Positions 26,004 to 34,595 are shown, counted from the stretch's first letter. The stretch is 64,000 bases of DNA from Arthrobacter sp. Marseille-P9274 (GCF_946892675.1 NZ_CAMPOV010000003.1:310001-374000); one strand, 5' to 3'. A program made the numbers and translations. The notes: a model not told the origin generated them from the letters alone.

Positions 26004-27464
26004 ATGGCTGGTTCCATCGATCACGCGGACGCCGCTCCCGCTTTGCATCGCACGCTGCGTTGGCAGGATGCCTTTGCTCTCGCCATGGCCGTCTCGGGCG
26101 GTCTTTTCGTTTCCTTCGGTCCGACGATGGCCGCGATCGGCGCCCTGTCGGCCATGTTCGTCTGGGCGCTGGCAGCGGCCATCGGCTGGGCGCAGAACCA
26201 CCTGTTCGCGGAGATGGCCTCGATGTTCCCCGATAAGCCGGGAGGGGTTCCGGTCTACGCGCACGAGGCGTGGAAGGGTCGGTTCGCGCCGGCCGGCGCC
26301 CTGGCCACGTTCGGTTACTGGTTCGGCTGGTCCGCGGTCATCTCGATCGTCAGCCTTACCGCCGGGGCGATCATCCAGGCACGCTGGCTTCCCGAGGCGA
26401 CGTGGGCGCTGGATCTGGGCTTTTTGCAGGTGGGCGTGGCGCAGCTGATCGGCATCGGGTTCATCCTCGCCCTCATGGTGCCGAATCTGTTTGGTGCGCA
26501 GCCTGCGGCCTGGGTCAACAAGATCTTCGGGGCCCTGCTGCTGATCCCGCTGCTGACCTTCGTGGTGGCCCCGCTGGTCAGCGGGCAGTGGGAGGCATCC
26601 AACCTCACCTGGGGCCTCGGGCAGCCGGGCGCCGATCACTGGGGCGGCTGGCAGGACGCCGCCGTCTGGCTCTACCTCGTCGGCTGGACCGCCTACGGCA
26701 CCGAAATGTGTGCCGCGTTCACCCCCGAGTACCGCAGCAACAAGGACGCCCGCCGGGCCCTGTCCACCTCCGGTGGCTACACCTTCATGATGTTCGCCCT
26801 CGTCCCGATCGGCATCGGCGGGCTCATCTCCCAGGCCGACGCCGCCGCCGACCCGACCGCCGTCTTCGTCAACGGCTTCGCCTCGGTGCTGCCGGCGGGC
26901 TTCGCCGGAGACGCCGCGCTCGTCATCACCATCGGCGCGCTGCTGATGGGCGTCAACGCCAGCATGGCCGACGGCTCCCGCGCCCTTTACGGCGCCGCCA
27001 TTGACGGCCTGGTCCCGCGCCAGCTGGAAACCCTCAACCGCCACCAGGTTCCGGCCCGGGCGATCATCGCCGCCGTGATCATGAACATCCTTCTCGTGCT
27101 CTTCGTCTCCAACCCGATCGGCATCCTCGTCGCGGCCAATATCGGCTATCTCCTCGCCATCCTGCTCGCCGTCTCCGGCTTCCTGCTCCTGCGCAGAGAC
27201 CGGCCGAACGCGCCGCGTACGTTCAAGCTCGGTGCCTGGGCCGTCCCCCTCGCCGTGGTGCTCACCGTCTACGGAGCCGCCGTCCTCGTCGTCGGCGCCT
27301 TCTCCTCCGAACTCTCCGGCTACGGCGGCCCGGTCGAACTGGGAATCGGCGTCGGCATCCTCCTGCTCTCCCTGATCCTCTTCGTCATTCGCCGTAGATT
27401 CCAGGACCGCCTGCCCCTACTCCGCGAACCCTGGACTCCGGCACCCTCTGCCGACGAAACGTAG
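26004..27464 (+). CDS. APC-superfamily amine/amino-acid permease, copy A
   Basis: 486 residues with about 12 spans: LRWQDAFALAMAVSGGLFVSFGPTMAAIG (helix 1), WAQNHLFAEMASMFPDKPGGVPVYAHEAWK (intracellular loop 1, APC-type), and a C-terminal membrane half ending in FVIRRRFQDRLPLLREP. It fits the ethanolamine/amine branch of APC better than classical amino-acid permeases. GAAAGGG precedes the ATG. It closes the moaF operon. Residues 12-476 are encoded by DNA that is repeated, as far as I can see without change, in inverted orientation at 33053-34448; only the first dozen and last ten residues differ. Predicted role: uptake of the amine substrate. Confidence 0.9.
   Translation: MAGSIDHADAAPALHRTLRWQDAFALAMAVSGGLFVSFGPTMAAIGALSAMFVWALAAAIGWAQNHLFAEMASMFPDKPGGVPVYAHEAWKGRFAPAGALATFGYWFGWSAVISIVSLTAGAIIQARWLPEATWALDLGFLQVGVAQLIGIGFILALMVPNLFGAQPAAWVNKIFGALLLIPLLTFVVAPLVSGQWEASNLTWGLGQPGADHWGGWQDAAVWLYLVGWTAYGTEMCAAFTPEYRSNKDARRALSTSGGYTFMMFALVPIGIGGLISQADAAADPTAVFVNGFASVLPAGFAGDAALVITIGALLMGVNASMADGSRALYGAAIDGLVPRQLETLNRHQVPARAIIAAVIMNILLVLFVSNPIGILVAANIGYLLAILLAVSGFLLLRRDRPNAPRTFKLGAWAVPLAVVLTVYGAAVLVVGAFSSELSGYGGPVELGIGVGILLLSLILFVIRRRFQDRLPLLREPWTPAPSADET
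26036..27431 (+). repeat. 1396-bp inverted repeat, left arm (inside permease A)
   Basis: Starts at TCCCGCTTTGCATCG and ends at CGCGAACCC. The right arm is 33053-34448 on the opposite strand. Every translation I compared in several frames, including non-coding frames, agrees exactly, so the DNA is identical or nearly so. The spacing between arms is 5.6 kb. Confidence 0.9.
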
Positions 27465-27507
27465 GACGAAGGGACCGACCCCGGCATTTCACCCCGGGAA
27501 CTTCCCC

Positions 27508-27538
27508 GGAGGGGGCCGCATCGAAAGCGGTCCCCTCC
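27508..27538. terminator. Bidirectional terminator between permease A and the amidohydrolase
   Basis: GGAGGGGGCCGC (27508-27519) pairs with GCGGTCCCCTCC (27527-27538) with one G-T wobble and a 7-base loop. It lies between two convergent genes, where a shared terminator is expected. There is no long T-run on either side. Confidence 0.55.
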
Positions 27539-27612
27539 CTTCAGCTTGTCGCACCCCTTCCCCTGGTCTGACCAGCATCGTCGCAGGCATCGGCTGAGTG
27601 GGGGCGTGAGGC

Positions 27613-29178
27613 TCAGTTCGGCTGGTACACCGTCCGTCCCTCAAAGACGGTACGGAGGACCTCGGTGCCCCCGATCTCCTGAACGGGGACCTCGAAGAGG
27701 TTGCGGTCGAGGACGATGAAGTCGGCTGTCTTCCCCGCCTCAAGACTGCCCTGGTGTCCGGCCCGGTTGACGGCCTTGGCCCCGGCCAGCGTGACTGCAT
27801 GGATGGCGCGCGGGAGGTCGATGGACTCAACGCCGTGCTCCAGCATGCCCTGCAGCCCGGGAAAAAGGTTGGGGTTTTCAGTGATGATCCAGTCCGACCC
27901 GACCGTCATCGTGGCACCGTGTCTTAAGACGGAGTTGAACTTGAAGCCGGATTGCAGACCGTATTCGGGGATATGCCATAGCGCGGGAGACATCTCGGCC
28001 GTCACGTTCAGCTCGGGCAGCCGGTCATAGTCCTGATCGCTGATGAATCCGGCGTGCGCCACTTCGTGCGCTGGACCGTCCGACCCGTTCCGGCTGCGCA
28101 CTTCGGCAATCGCATCGAGGGCGGTGCGCACTGCCCCCTCACCCGCGCAGTGAATCTTGACCGTGAGACCCTGAGCATCGAAGTCGGTCACAGCACGAAC
28201 AAGCTCGTCGCGCGGCACCAGAATCTTCGACGCGTCCACGGTGTTCTGTTCGGTGAGATTTGCCTGCGTCATGTGGGGAGGCAGCGGGGCTCCGTCGAGC
28301 CAGATCTTGATAAATCCGGGATCGACATGGGGAGTGCGCCACACGTCCCGGTCCTCGATGAGCCGGTCGAGTTGTTCGCGGCTGGCGCCGCCGAAGCCCT
28401 CTTCCCGCCAAACGAGGTGTGCCGCCACGCGAAGCGCCATGGAGCCGTCCTCGTCCAACGTCCGCAGTGCCCTGAGTGTCTGAGGGTTCGCCGATGCTTC
28501 CTGGACGGAAGTGATCCCGTATTTGTGGCACATGGAGACAGCCCATGCCACGGCGTCTACGGCGCTTCGTTCAGGGTAGTCCGGAATTGCGCGCAGGACG
28601 GGCCAGCGGCCCTGCTCGACCATTTCGCCTGTGAGGCGTCCCGTGGCATCACGGACGAGCCGGCCGCCCGCCGAGTCTTCGATCGACTCGTCGACGCCCG
28701 CCAACTGCAGTGCGCGGGAGTTGGCCAGGCCGTGGTGAATTGAGTAGTCGTACAGGAAAACAGGCTGGTCGGGGAACGCCTCATCGAGGAAGTCCCTGCT
28801 GGGAGGTTCCTTGCCGAATGAGTCCGGAAAATATTCACCACCGATGAGCCACTCGTTACCCTCACTGTCGATGGGGCCCTGGCAGTGGCAGGACCGGAGC
28901 TCCTCGATAATCCGATGGGCGTCGGCAGCGGAGGTGAGGCGGGCCTCGAACTTAAATTTGAGCCCGCTGAAGAGCAGGTGCAGGTGGGCGTCATGGATCC
29001 CCGGCATGGCCATTCGCCCTTCCAGGTCCACAAATTCGGTGTCCCGGGGGGCGATTGAGCGCACCTCGTCCTCGCTGCCGACGGCCCTGATCCGTCCCTC
29101 CTCCACCAGCAGGGCCTCGGCCCACGGCTGGTCAGGGTTGACGGTGTAGAACTTTCCATTGATGAACGCTGTTGTCAC
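27613..29178 (-). CDS. Amidohydrolase-superfamily enzyme (YtcJ-like exo-amidase)
   Basis: About 521 residues. The family signature is an N-terminal beta-sandwich piece (FINGKFYTVNPDQPWAEALLVEEGRIRAVG), the metal motif MPGIHDAHLHLLFSG (HxH), VKIHCAGEGAVR with a metal-site His, VAHAGFISD, and the late Asp in MTVGSDWIITENPN. The C-terminal part returns to the sandwich (GSLEAGKTADFIVLDRNLFEVP). These enzymes hydrolyse N-acyl or cyclic amides in a metal-dependent way. GTG 29178 follows GGAAGGA by 6 bases; ATG 29193 is the alternative. It lies downstream of the SDR at 29242 in the palindrome-controlled operon, so it may release an amine or acid from an amide. Confidence 0.88.
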   Translation of the reverse strand: MTTAFINGKFYTVNPDQPWAEALLVEEGRIRAVGSEDEVRSIAPRDTEFVDLEGRMAMPGIHDAHLHLLFSGLKFKFEARLTSAADAHRIIEELRSCHCQGPIDSEGNEWLIGGEYFPDSFGKEPPSRDFLDEAFPDQPVFLYDYSIHHGLANSRALQLAGVDESIEDSAGGRLVRDATGRLTGEMVEQGRWPVLRAIPDYPERSAVDAVAWAVSMCHKYGITSVQEASANPQTLRALRTLDEDGSMALRVAAHLVWREEGFGGASREQLDRLIEDRDVWRTPHVDPGFIKIWLDGAPLPPHMTQANLTEQNTVDASKILVPRDELVRAVTDFDAQGLTVKIHCAGEGAVRTALDAIAEVRSRNGSDGPAHEVAHAGFISDQDYDRLPELNVTAEMSPALWHIPEYGLQSGFKFNSVLRHGATMTVGSDWIITENPNLFPGLQGMLEHGVESIDLPRAIHAVTLAGAKAVNRAGHQGSLEAGKTADFIVLDRNLFEVPVQEIGGTEVLRTVFEGRTVYQPN

Positions 29179-29241
29179 CGATGTTCCTTCCATATCAGTC
29201 GCTGCGGCCGGGACGTGGTTCGACCGCAACGGGCTGCATTG

Positions 29242-30042
29242 CTAGTTGTCCTCATAGACCAGAGCCGCCACGTCGACCGCGGAAGCCCCACCGTCAATAG
29301 GAATGATGGCCCCCGTGAGATACGACGCTCCCTCGGAGAGGAGGAAGGCGATTACGGAAGCGATCTCGGCGGCGGCGCCCGCTCGCCGCAAAGGGACATG
29401 CCGAGTGGCGAGGTCGTACGCGGCCTCAAGTGGGACATCGTCCCGGTCTGCCACAGTCATCAGAGCAGAGGCGGACATCTCAGTCTTGACCAGCCCGGGG
29501 CAGACGAGGTTCGCGCGGACGCCTACCTTGCCGTACTCCACCGCGACGGACTGCAACATCAGGCCCAGCCCTGCCTTCGACGCGGCGTAGCCGCTCAAGA
29601 ACGAACTGGCCCTCAGTGCGGCCAGCGACGCCACGCCGACGATGGAACCCCCGCCGTCCGGGAAGTGCGGGATGACTGTCCGGGCCAGCCGTGCCGCCGC
29701 GACGAGGTTCGTCTCCAGCATGTCCCGCCACAGCGCGTCAGTGGTATCGGAGAAGCGCCGGGCATGCGCAATCGCAGCGTTAAGCACAACGCCATCGATC
29801 CGGCCGAACCGCTCGAGGACAGCGCCGACGACCTCATCAGCACTTGATTCCCTGCTCATATCAACCGCAATCGGATGCGCTCCGATGTCCGCGGCAACCC
29901 TTTCCAAGACCGACGCCCGGCGGCCGCAGATAGCCACCTCCCATCCGCTGTCGGACAAGAGGCCGGCGGTCGCCGCGCCGATGCCCGTGCCGCCACCGGT
30001 CACAATCGCAACCGGCCAGCCGCTGTTTTCCTCATTGCTCAC
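29242..30042 (-). CDS. Short-chain dehydrogenase/reductase (SDR) 3, paralogue of SDR 2
   Basis: 266 residues. VAIVTGGGTGIGAATAGLLSDSG, AICGRRASVL, LNAAIA, VGVASLAALRASSFLSGYAASKAGLGLMLQSVAVEYG and CPGLVKTEMSASALMTVADRD give the complete classical SDR set with Ser, Tyr and Lys in place. It shares order and local wording with the SDR at 25040. GTG 30042 is preferred because GGAAGG lies 8 bases upstream; a longer frame to 30087 has no such site. It is the first gene of the minus-strand operon led by the palindrome at 30241, divergent from TetR-2. Confidence 0.87.
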   Translation of the reverse strand: MSNEENSGWPVAIVTGGGTGIGAATAGLLSDSGWEVAICGRRASVLERVAADIGAHPIAVDMSRESSADEVVGAVLERFGRIDGVVLNAAIAHARRFSDTTDALWRDMLETNLVAAARLARTVIPHFPDGGGSIVGVASLAALRASSFLSGYAASKAGLGLMLQSVAVEYGKVGVRANLVCPGLVKTEMSASALMTVADRDDVPLEAAYDLATRHVPLRRAGAAAEIASVIAFLLSEGASYLTGAIIPIDGGASAVDVAALVYEDN

Positions 30043-30240
30043 GTTTTCGACCTTCCGATGCTGCTGGGGCGCAGCGCGCCGCAGCATGAATGTGTGAGAG
30101 GTGTAGTCCCGAAGCGCGGATCCAGATCTCCCTCAACCTGGACGTACCCGGTAGGTGAGGTGGGCTGACGATGCGCGCGTGGCAACACAGTGCGGGTCCG
30201 GAACTGGCAGCGAAACTTTGTGGGCTCCGCCACACCCGTG

Positions 30241-30270
30241 ACTATACATTTGTTTAGTTTGGCGTGTCAA
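30241..30270 (-). promoter_or_regulatory. Promoter plus TetR-type operator, copy 2 (drives SDR 3 and amidohydrolase)
   Basis: On the minus strand: TTGACA (30270-30265), 18-base spacer, TATAGT (30246-30241). The palindrome ACTATACATTTGTTTAGT occupies 30241-30258, identical to copy 1 including flanking GTTTGG and GTGTCAACGG. It lies between divergent SDR 3 and TetR-2. Confidence 0.78.
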
Positions 30271-30310
30271 CGGCGTTTCTGTCCTTGGTAGAGCCGGTTA
30301 TGCTCGGACC

Positions 30311-30910
30311 ATGAGCCACCCCGGGACCCAAGCCAGCAAGCCCTCGAGCCCCGCACACGGGGAGGGACGCGCAGCTCTTCTCGCGGCCGTTGTTTCGGTC
30401 GTGGCACGAAAGGGGATGAGGGGATTCACATTCCGTGCGGTAGCCGCGGAAGCCGGGGTAAATCACACGCTCATCAACCACCACTTCGGGTCAATGCAGG
30501 CATTGCTTGTGGCCACGACGGAATGGGTCGTGGAGCGGTCCATTGAGGAAACGGGGCTCGCCTTGTTCGCAGACTCGAGTGAGGAGTTCGCCGAAACTCT
30601 TATCTCGTCCGCCGCCAGGAACCCGGAACTTCAGATGTTCCAACTTGAAATCATTATCGAATCCCGGCGGCAGCCCGAACTGCGGGTAGCCGTCAGCCGG
30701 CTCTATCAGGCATACGTAGATTCGGTTCGCGACGCCTTGCAGAGGAGGGGTTTGTCCGGCGATATGGAGGAGGCGAGGGTTATATTCGCGGCCCTGAACG
30801 GGCTGGTGCTACAGCTCCTCACCGTCGTGGATCCCGAAACCATCCGCTCTGCACTCGTGCACGTCGGAAGCATTCTCGGCACGACCGATGCCGTTCAGGA
30901 CGGAACCTAA
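30311..30910 (+). CDS. TetR/AcrR-family repressor 2
   Basis: 199 residues. Helix-turn-helix MRGFTFRAVAAEAGVNHTLINHHFGSMQALL, then a helical regulatory domain (FQLEIIIESRRQPELRVAVSRLYQAYVDSVRDAL) alignable over its whole length with TetR-1 and TetR-3. It is divergent from SDR 3 with the palindrome between. The ATG follows a -10-like TATGCT (30299-30304) by six bases and lacks a ribosome-binding site, so the transcript is probably leaderless. Immediately after its stop codon the sequence turns into the antisense of a truncated aldehyde dehydrogenase, so this is a rearrangement junction and the extreme C-terminus may be new. Confidence 0.9.
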   Translation: MSHPGTQASKPSSPAHGEGRAALLAAVVSVVARKGMRGFTFRAVAAEAGVNHTLINHHFGSMQALLVATTEWVVERSIEETGLALFADSSEEFAETLISSAARNPELQMFQLEIIIESRRQPELRVAVSRLYQAYVDSVRDALQRRGLSGDMEEARVIFAALNGLVLQLLTVVDPETIRSALVHVGSILGTTDAVQDGT

Positions 30911-31216
30911 GCGGCTTGCCCTGCTCGCGGGAGAGCAACACTGCCAATGCCTCGGCGTTCGCCTCGACCGCGTCCGCGGCACGATACATGTAAGCGCTGC
31001 ACTACTCATGTCCGAGGGCGGCCCATCCCGGCTGGGCCACCCTCGGGCCGCGGTTACGGCAGATTCGAGATCCGCTACCGTGTATTCGGGTGCGCGGCCC
31101 ACGAGTTCACCCGTGGCCGGGTCCAGGATGTCGCGGCCGCCGTCGACCGGCTGGATCGCGGCAAGCAGGTCAGCCGCGGTGGCGTGGCCAGTTTCTAATG
31201 TGGTTTCGGTGCTCAT
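30911..31216 (-). pseudogene. Truncated aldehyde dehydrogenase (5' end only)
   Basis: The first 60 codons (AADLLAAIQPVDGGRDILDP, then TGELVGRAPEYTVADLESAV) match the start of the aldehyde dehydrogenase at 22684. A frameshift near 31035 follows; the rest is readable in other frames as PGWAALGHE, a stop, then SAYMYRAADAVEANAEALAV and LLSREQGKPL, ending abruptly at the TetR-2 stop codon. So only about 105 codons survive of 476. It is the last element of the cupin/amine oxidase operon, which therefore once carried its own aldehyde dehydrogenase. Confidence 0.88.
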
Positions 31217-31241
31217 GTTCTTCTCTTATGTTCTTGGCGTT

Positions 31242-32582
31242 TTATGCGGTGGGTGCCGGAACGGTTTGGGGCGCGCTGGTCACCGCGACGGAGTGGGCGA
31301 GCTGGTCTCCGACGGCCCGTGCGGCGTCGAGTCCGCTTTCGATGGCTCCGTCGATGAAGCCGCCCCAGCCGTTGGCAAAGTCTGATCCGGCGAGATGGAT
31401 GCGACCTTCGGGGCGTTGGAGCTCGGCCAGGGAGTGGGTGAGGTAGCCGGTGTAGTGCATGGGCCAGGTAGAGAGCGAGTATTCGTCGTCCACCCAGTTG
31501 TGGCCTGCGACCTCGAGGACTTCCAGGCCGGGCACGAGTGTGTCAAGGATTGCCTGGGCGGCTTCGGGGTCGTCGACGTCGATGGCGGAGGCGTCGGGGC
31601 CGAAGCAAACGAGTGTGGTGGCGTCCTCGTCGATGTATTCGGCCTGCACGAAGTTCAGCGGGGCGTTCTCGGGTCCGAGGGCCACGAACCGTTCCTGCCG
31701 TCCCTTGACCTTGATCCACAGTTTCGCGCCGCGCCCGGCCTGCCCCCTGGCTGCCGCCTCACGCTTGGCGGGCGAGAGTGCCGGCTGGATGTCGATGTCG
31801 TTAAGCACGCTCAGCGGCAGGGCGAGGATCAGTTCCCGGGCGGCATACTGCTCGCCGGAGGAAGTCAGCACGGTGACGCCGGCGTCGTCCTGGCTGATGG
31901 AGACGACGGTCTGGTTCAGCCGCACGTCGGCGGTGGAATCGGCAAGGATGGCTTCGGCGAGGCGGCGGGTGCCGCCGTCGATTTTGAAGCTGGCGCAGGC
32001 CTCGAACATGGTTTGCCATGACCCGGTGGCGACGGCGCACCAGCGCAGGGCCTGGGTGTAGGCAGCCTGGTCCAGCTTGCCGTTGAAATTGAGCGTCCAG
32101 AAGGAGCGCAGGAGCTGGCGCTGGTCTTCGGGCAGGTCCAGCCGGTCGATGGCGTTGGAGAGGGTGATGCCGTCGATCTTCGCGACCTCGGGGTTTGCCA
32201 GCGGAGACCACGGCAGCGGGAAGTACCGGCGCGCGTCGGCCAGCAGGGCCTGGTTGGGGGCGTCCAGCAGTTCCAGCAGCGTGTCGGCGTGGCCTTCGTG
32301 CCGTTGGCCGTCCGCGACCCAGTAGGCCTTGGTGAACTCGGGGCCGGGGACGGGGTCGATGGCGTAGCGTCCCATTTCTGCCCACACGTAGGGCTGTGTC
32401 CAGTGCACCCATGTGCCGCCAAGCTCGAGGTTACGGCCCATTCGCTCGTCGAGGTGCGTGCGGCCGGCGATCCGGTCCCTTGCCTCGAGGAGGGTGGTTT
32501 TGTGGCCGCGGCGGGAAAGCTCGCGGGCAGCGGTCAGGCCGGCGAAGCCTGCGCCGACGATGATGACGTGAGTATTTTTCAT
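31242..32582 (-). CDS. Flavin-dependent monoamine oxidase
   Basis: 446 residues. VIIVGAGFAGLTAARELSRRGHKTTLLEARDRIAGRTH is the FAD dinucleotide-binding motif of the amine oxidase family (the usual GGR reads AGR). LELGGTWVHWTQPYVWAEM is the region near the active site, and the C-terminal GRIHLAGSDFANGWGGFIDGAIESGLDAA is the second FAD-contact motif. Relatives include putrescine and tyramine oxidases of actinobacteria. It would oxidise a primary or secondary amine to an imine/aldehyde plus H2O2. It follows the cupin gene by 14 bases; a truncated aldehyde dehydrogenase follows it. Confidence 0.9.
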   Translation of the reverse strand: MKNTHVIIVGAGFAGLTAARELSRRGHKTTLLEARDRIAGRTHLDERMGRNLELGGTWVHWTQPYVWAEMGRYAIDPVPGPEFTKAYWVADGQRHEGHADTLLELLDAPNQALLADARRYFPLPWSPLANPEVAKIDGITLSNAIDRLDLPEDQRQLLRSFWTLNFNGKLDQAAYTQALRWCAVATGSWQTMFEACASFKIDGGTRRLAEAILADSTADVRLNQTVVSISQDDAGVTVLTSSGEQYAARELILALPLSVLNDIDIQPALSPAKREAAARGQAGRGAKLWIKVKGRQERFVALGPENAPLNFVQAEYIDEDATTLVCFGPDASAIDVDDPEAAQAILDTLVPGLEVLEVAGHNWVDDEYSLSTWPMHYTGYLTHSLAELQRPEGRIHLAGSDFANGWGGFIDGAIESGLDAARAVGDQLAHSVAVTSAPQTVPAPTA

Positions 32583-32596
32583 AGTGTTGGTCCCGG

Positions 32597-32929
32597 TTAG
32601 CTGTAGACGAAGAATTCGATGGTGGGTTCGACGACGGTCCACCGGGTCATGGCGCCCGCAGAGAAGGAGGCCATGGAGCCGGCGGTCAGGTCGAAGGCGT
32701 CGCCGTCCTTGACCTCGATGCGCAGATGCCCGGAGACGATGTAGATGGTCTCGTCTTCGTCGATGGGCAGGTCGAAGGGTTCCGGGGCCTCCTCGGGGGT
32801 CACTTTCCAGATGCCGGAGGACAGTTTTTCGTTGCCGTTGTCGCCGGGGCGGCGCAGCCACTGCACGGTGCCGAGCTCGAACGGTTCAAAGGCGGTGTCG
32901 TCGTGCCGGGCATGGAAGACCTGGGACAT
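32597..32929 (-). CDS. Cupin-domain protein (DUF861-like small cupin)
   Basis: 110 residues forming one RmlC-type beta barrel: SGIWKVTPEEAPEPFDLPIDEDETIYIVSGHLRIEVKDGDAFDLTAGSMASFSAGAMTRWTVVEPTIEFFVYS. The motif-1 His positions are replaced by Asp/Glu (PIDEDETIYIVSG), so a metal site of the classical kind is doubtful. These small cupins often accompany aldehyde- and amine-metabolising enzymes. It sits between permease B and the monoamine oxidase on the same strand with short gaps, so it is co-transcribed with them from the promoter at 34567. Its role is unknown. Confidence 0.82.
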   Translation of the reverse strand: MSQVFHARHDDTAFEPFELGTVQWLRRPGDNGNEKLSSGIWKVTPEEAPEPFDLPIDEDETIYIVSGHLRIEVKDGDAFDLTAGSMASFSAGAMTRWTVVEPTIEFFVYS

Positions 32930-32998
32930 GGTGTTGCTCCTTGGGTTAAGTGTCGTGGGCAGGTTCTTGAACAGGTGGGTGCAGAAGGTGCGGTGGAA

Positions 32999-34480
32999 CT
33001 AGGCGGGTCCGGCAGTCGAGGGCCCCGCCGTCGAGTCCGCCTCCGGAGTGCGGGGTTCGCGGAGTAGGGGCAGGCGGTCCTGGAATCTACGGCGAATGAC
33101 GAAGAGGATCAGGGAGAGCAGGAGGATGCCGACGCCGATTCCCAGTTCGACCGGGCCGCCGTAGCCGGAGAGTTCGGAGGAGAAGGCGCCGACGACGAGG
33201 ACGGCGGCTCCGTAGACGGTGAGCACCACGGCGAGGGGGACGGCCCAGGCACCGAGCTTGAACGTACGCGGCGCGTTCGGCCGGTCTCTGCGCAGGAGCA
33301 GGAAGCCGGAGACGGCGAGCAGGATGGCGAGGAGATAGCCGATATTGGCCGCGACGAGGATGCCGATCGGGTTGGAGACGAAGAGCACGAGAAGGATGTT
33401 CATGATCACGGCGGCGATGATCGCCCGGGCCGGAACCTGGTGGCGGTTGAGGGTTTCCAGCTGGCGCGGGACCAGGCCGTCAATGGCGGCGCCGTAAAGG
33501 GCGCGGGAGCCGTCGGCCATGCTGGCGTTGACGCCCATCAGCAGCGCGCCGATGGTGATGACGAGCGCGGCGTCTCCGGCGAAGCCCGCCGGCAGCACCG
33601 AGGCGAAGCCGTTGACGAAGACGGCGGTCGGGTCGGCGGCGGCGTCGGCCTGGGAGATGAGCCCGCCGATGCCGATCGGGACGAGGGCGAACATCATGAA
33701 GGTGTAGCCACCGGAGGTGGACAGGGCCCGGCGGGCGTCCTTGTTGCTGCGGTACTCGGGGGTGAACGCGGCACACATTTCGGTGCCGTAGGCGGTCCAG
33801 CCGACGAGGTAGAGCCAGACGGCGGCGTCCTGCCAGCCGCCCCAGTGATCGGCGCCCGGCTGCCCGAGGCCCCAGGTGAGGTTGGATGCCTCCCACTGCC
33901 CGCTGACCAGCGGGGCCACCACGAAGGTCAGCAGCGGGATCAGCAGCAGGGCCCCGAAGATCTTGTTGACCCAGGCCGCAGGCTGCGCACCAAACAGATT
34001 CGGCACCATGAGGGCGAGGATGAACCCGATGCCGATCAGCTGCGCCACGCCCACCTGCAAAAAGCCCAGATCCAGCGCCCACGTCGCCTCGGGAAGCCAG
34101 CGTGCCTGGATGATCGCCCCGGCGGTAAGGCTGACGATCGAGATGACCGCGGACCAGCCGAACCAGTAACCGAACGTGGCCAGGGCGCCGGCCGGCGCGA
34201 ACCGACCCTTCCACGCCTCGTGCGCGTAGACCGGAACCCCTCCCGGCTTATCGGGGAACATCGAGGCCATCTCCGCGAACAGGTGGTTCTGCGCCCAGCC
34301 GATGGCCGCTGCCAGCGCCCAGACGAACATGGCCGACAGGGCGCCGATCGCGGCCATCGTCGGACCGAAGGAAACGAAAAGACCGCCCGAGACGGCCATG
34401 GCGAGAGCAAAGGCATCCTGCCAACGCAGCGTGCGATGCAAAGCGGGAACGGTGTCTGTGTGCTCGAGTGAACCAGCCAT
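32999..34480 (-). CDS. APC-superfamily amine/amino-acid permease, copy B
   Basis: 493 residues, identical to permease A from about residue 12 to 476. The N-terminus (MAGSLEHTDTVPAL) and the C-terminal tail (RTPEADSTAGPSTAGPA) are its own. AAAGG lies 7 bases before ATG 34480; a second ATG is directly upstream. It leads the operon permease B, cupin, monoamine oxidase, truncated aldehyde dehydrogenase, under the palindrome promoter at 34567 and divergent from TetR-3. Exact identity with copy A over 1396 bp while both flanks differ indicates recent gene conversion or duplication. Confidence 0.9.
   Translation of the reverse strand: MAGSLEHTDTVPALHRTLRWQDAFALAMAVSGGLFVSFGPTMAAIGALSAMFVWALAAAIGWAQNHLFAEMASMFPDKPGGVPVYAHEAWKGRFAPAGALATFGYWFGWSAVISIVSLTAGAIIQARWLPEATWALDLGFLQVGVAQLIGIGFILALMVPNLFGAQPAAWVNKIFGALLLIPLLTFVVAPLVSGQWEASNLTWGLGQPGADHWGGWQDAAVWLYLVGWTAYGTEMCAAFTPEYRSNKDARRALSTSGGYTFMMFALVPIGIGGLISQADAAADPTAVFVNGFASVLPAGFAGDAALVITIGALLMGVNASMADGSRALYGAAIDGLVPRQLETLNRHQVPARAIIAAVIMNILLVLFVSNPIGILVAANIGYLLAILLAVSGFLLLRRDRPNAPRTFKLGAWAVPLAVVLTVYGAAVLVVGAFSSELSGYGGPVELGIGVGILLLSLILFVIRRRFQDRLPLLREPRTPEADSTAGPSTAGPA
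33053..34448 (-). repeat. 1396-bp inverted repeat, right arm (inside permease B)
   Basis: Inverted partner of 26036-27431. The 5.6 kb between the arms holds the amidohydrolase, SDR 3, TetR-2, aldehyde dehydrogenase remnant, monoamine oxidase and cupin. Recombination between the arms would invert this segment without destroying either permease frame. Confidence 0.9.
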
Positions 34481-34566
34481 CATGCGGCCTTTCAGCAGGA
34501 TTGGGACTAAGCGGGGGTGAATGGAGCCCCACAACGGGAGCGACGTGCGCCGCGTCACAAACAACA

Positions 34567-34595
34567 ACTATGCATTTGCTTAGTTTTACTGTCAA
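34567..34595 (-). promoter_or_regulatory. Promoter plus TetR-type operator, copy 3 (drives permease B operon)
   Basis: On the minus strand: TTGACA (34595-34590), 17-base spacer, CATAGT (34572-34567). Palindrome ACTATGCATTTGCTTAGT at 34567-34584: both arms changed together (AC to GC, GT to GC), so symmetry is preserved, which supports a protein-binding site. It lies between divergent permease B and TetR-3. Confidence 0.75.
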
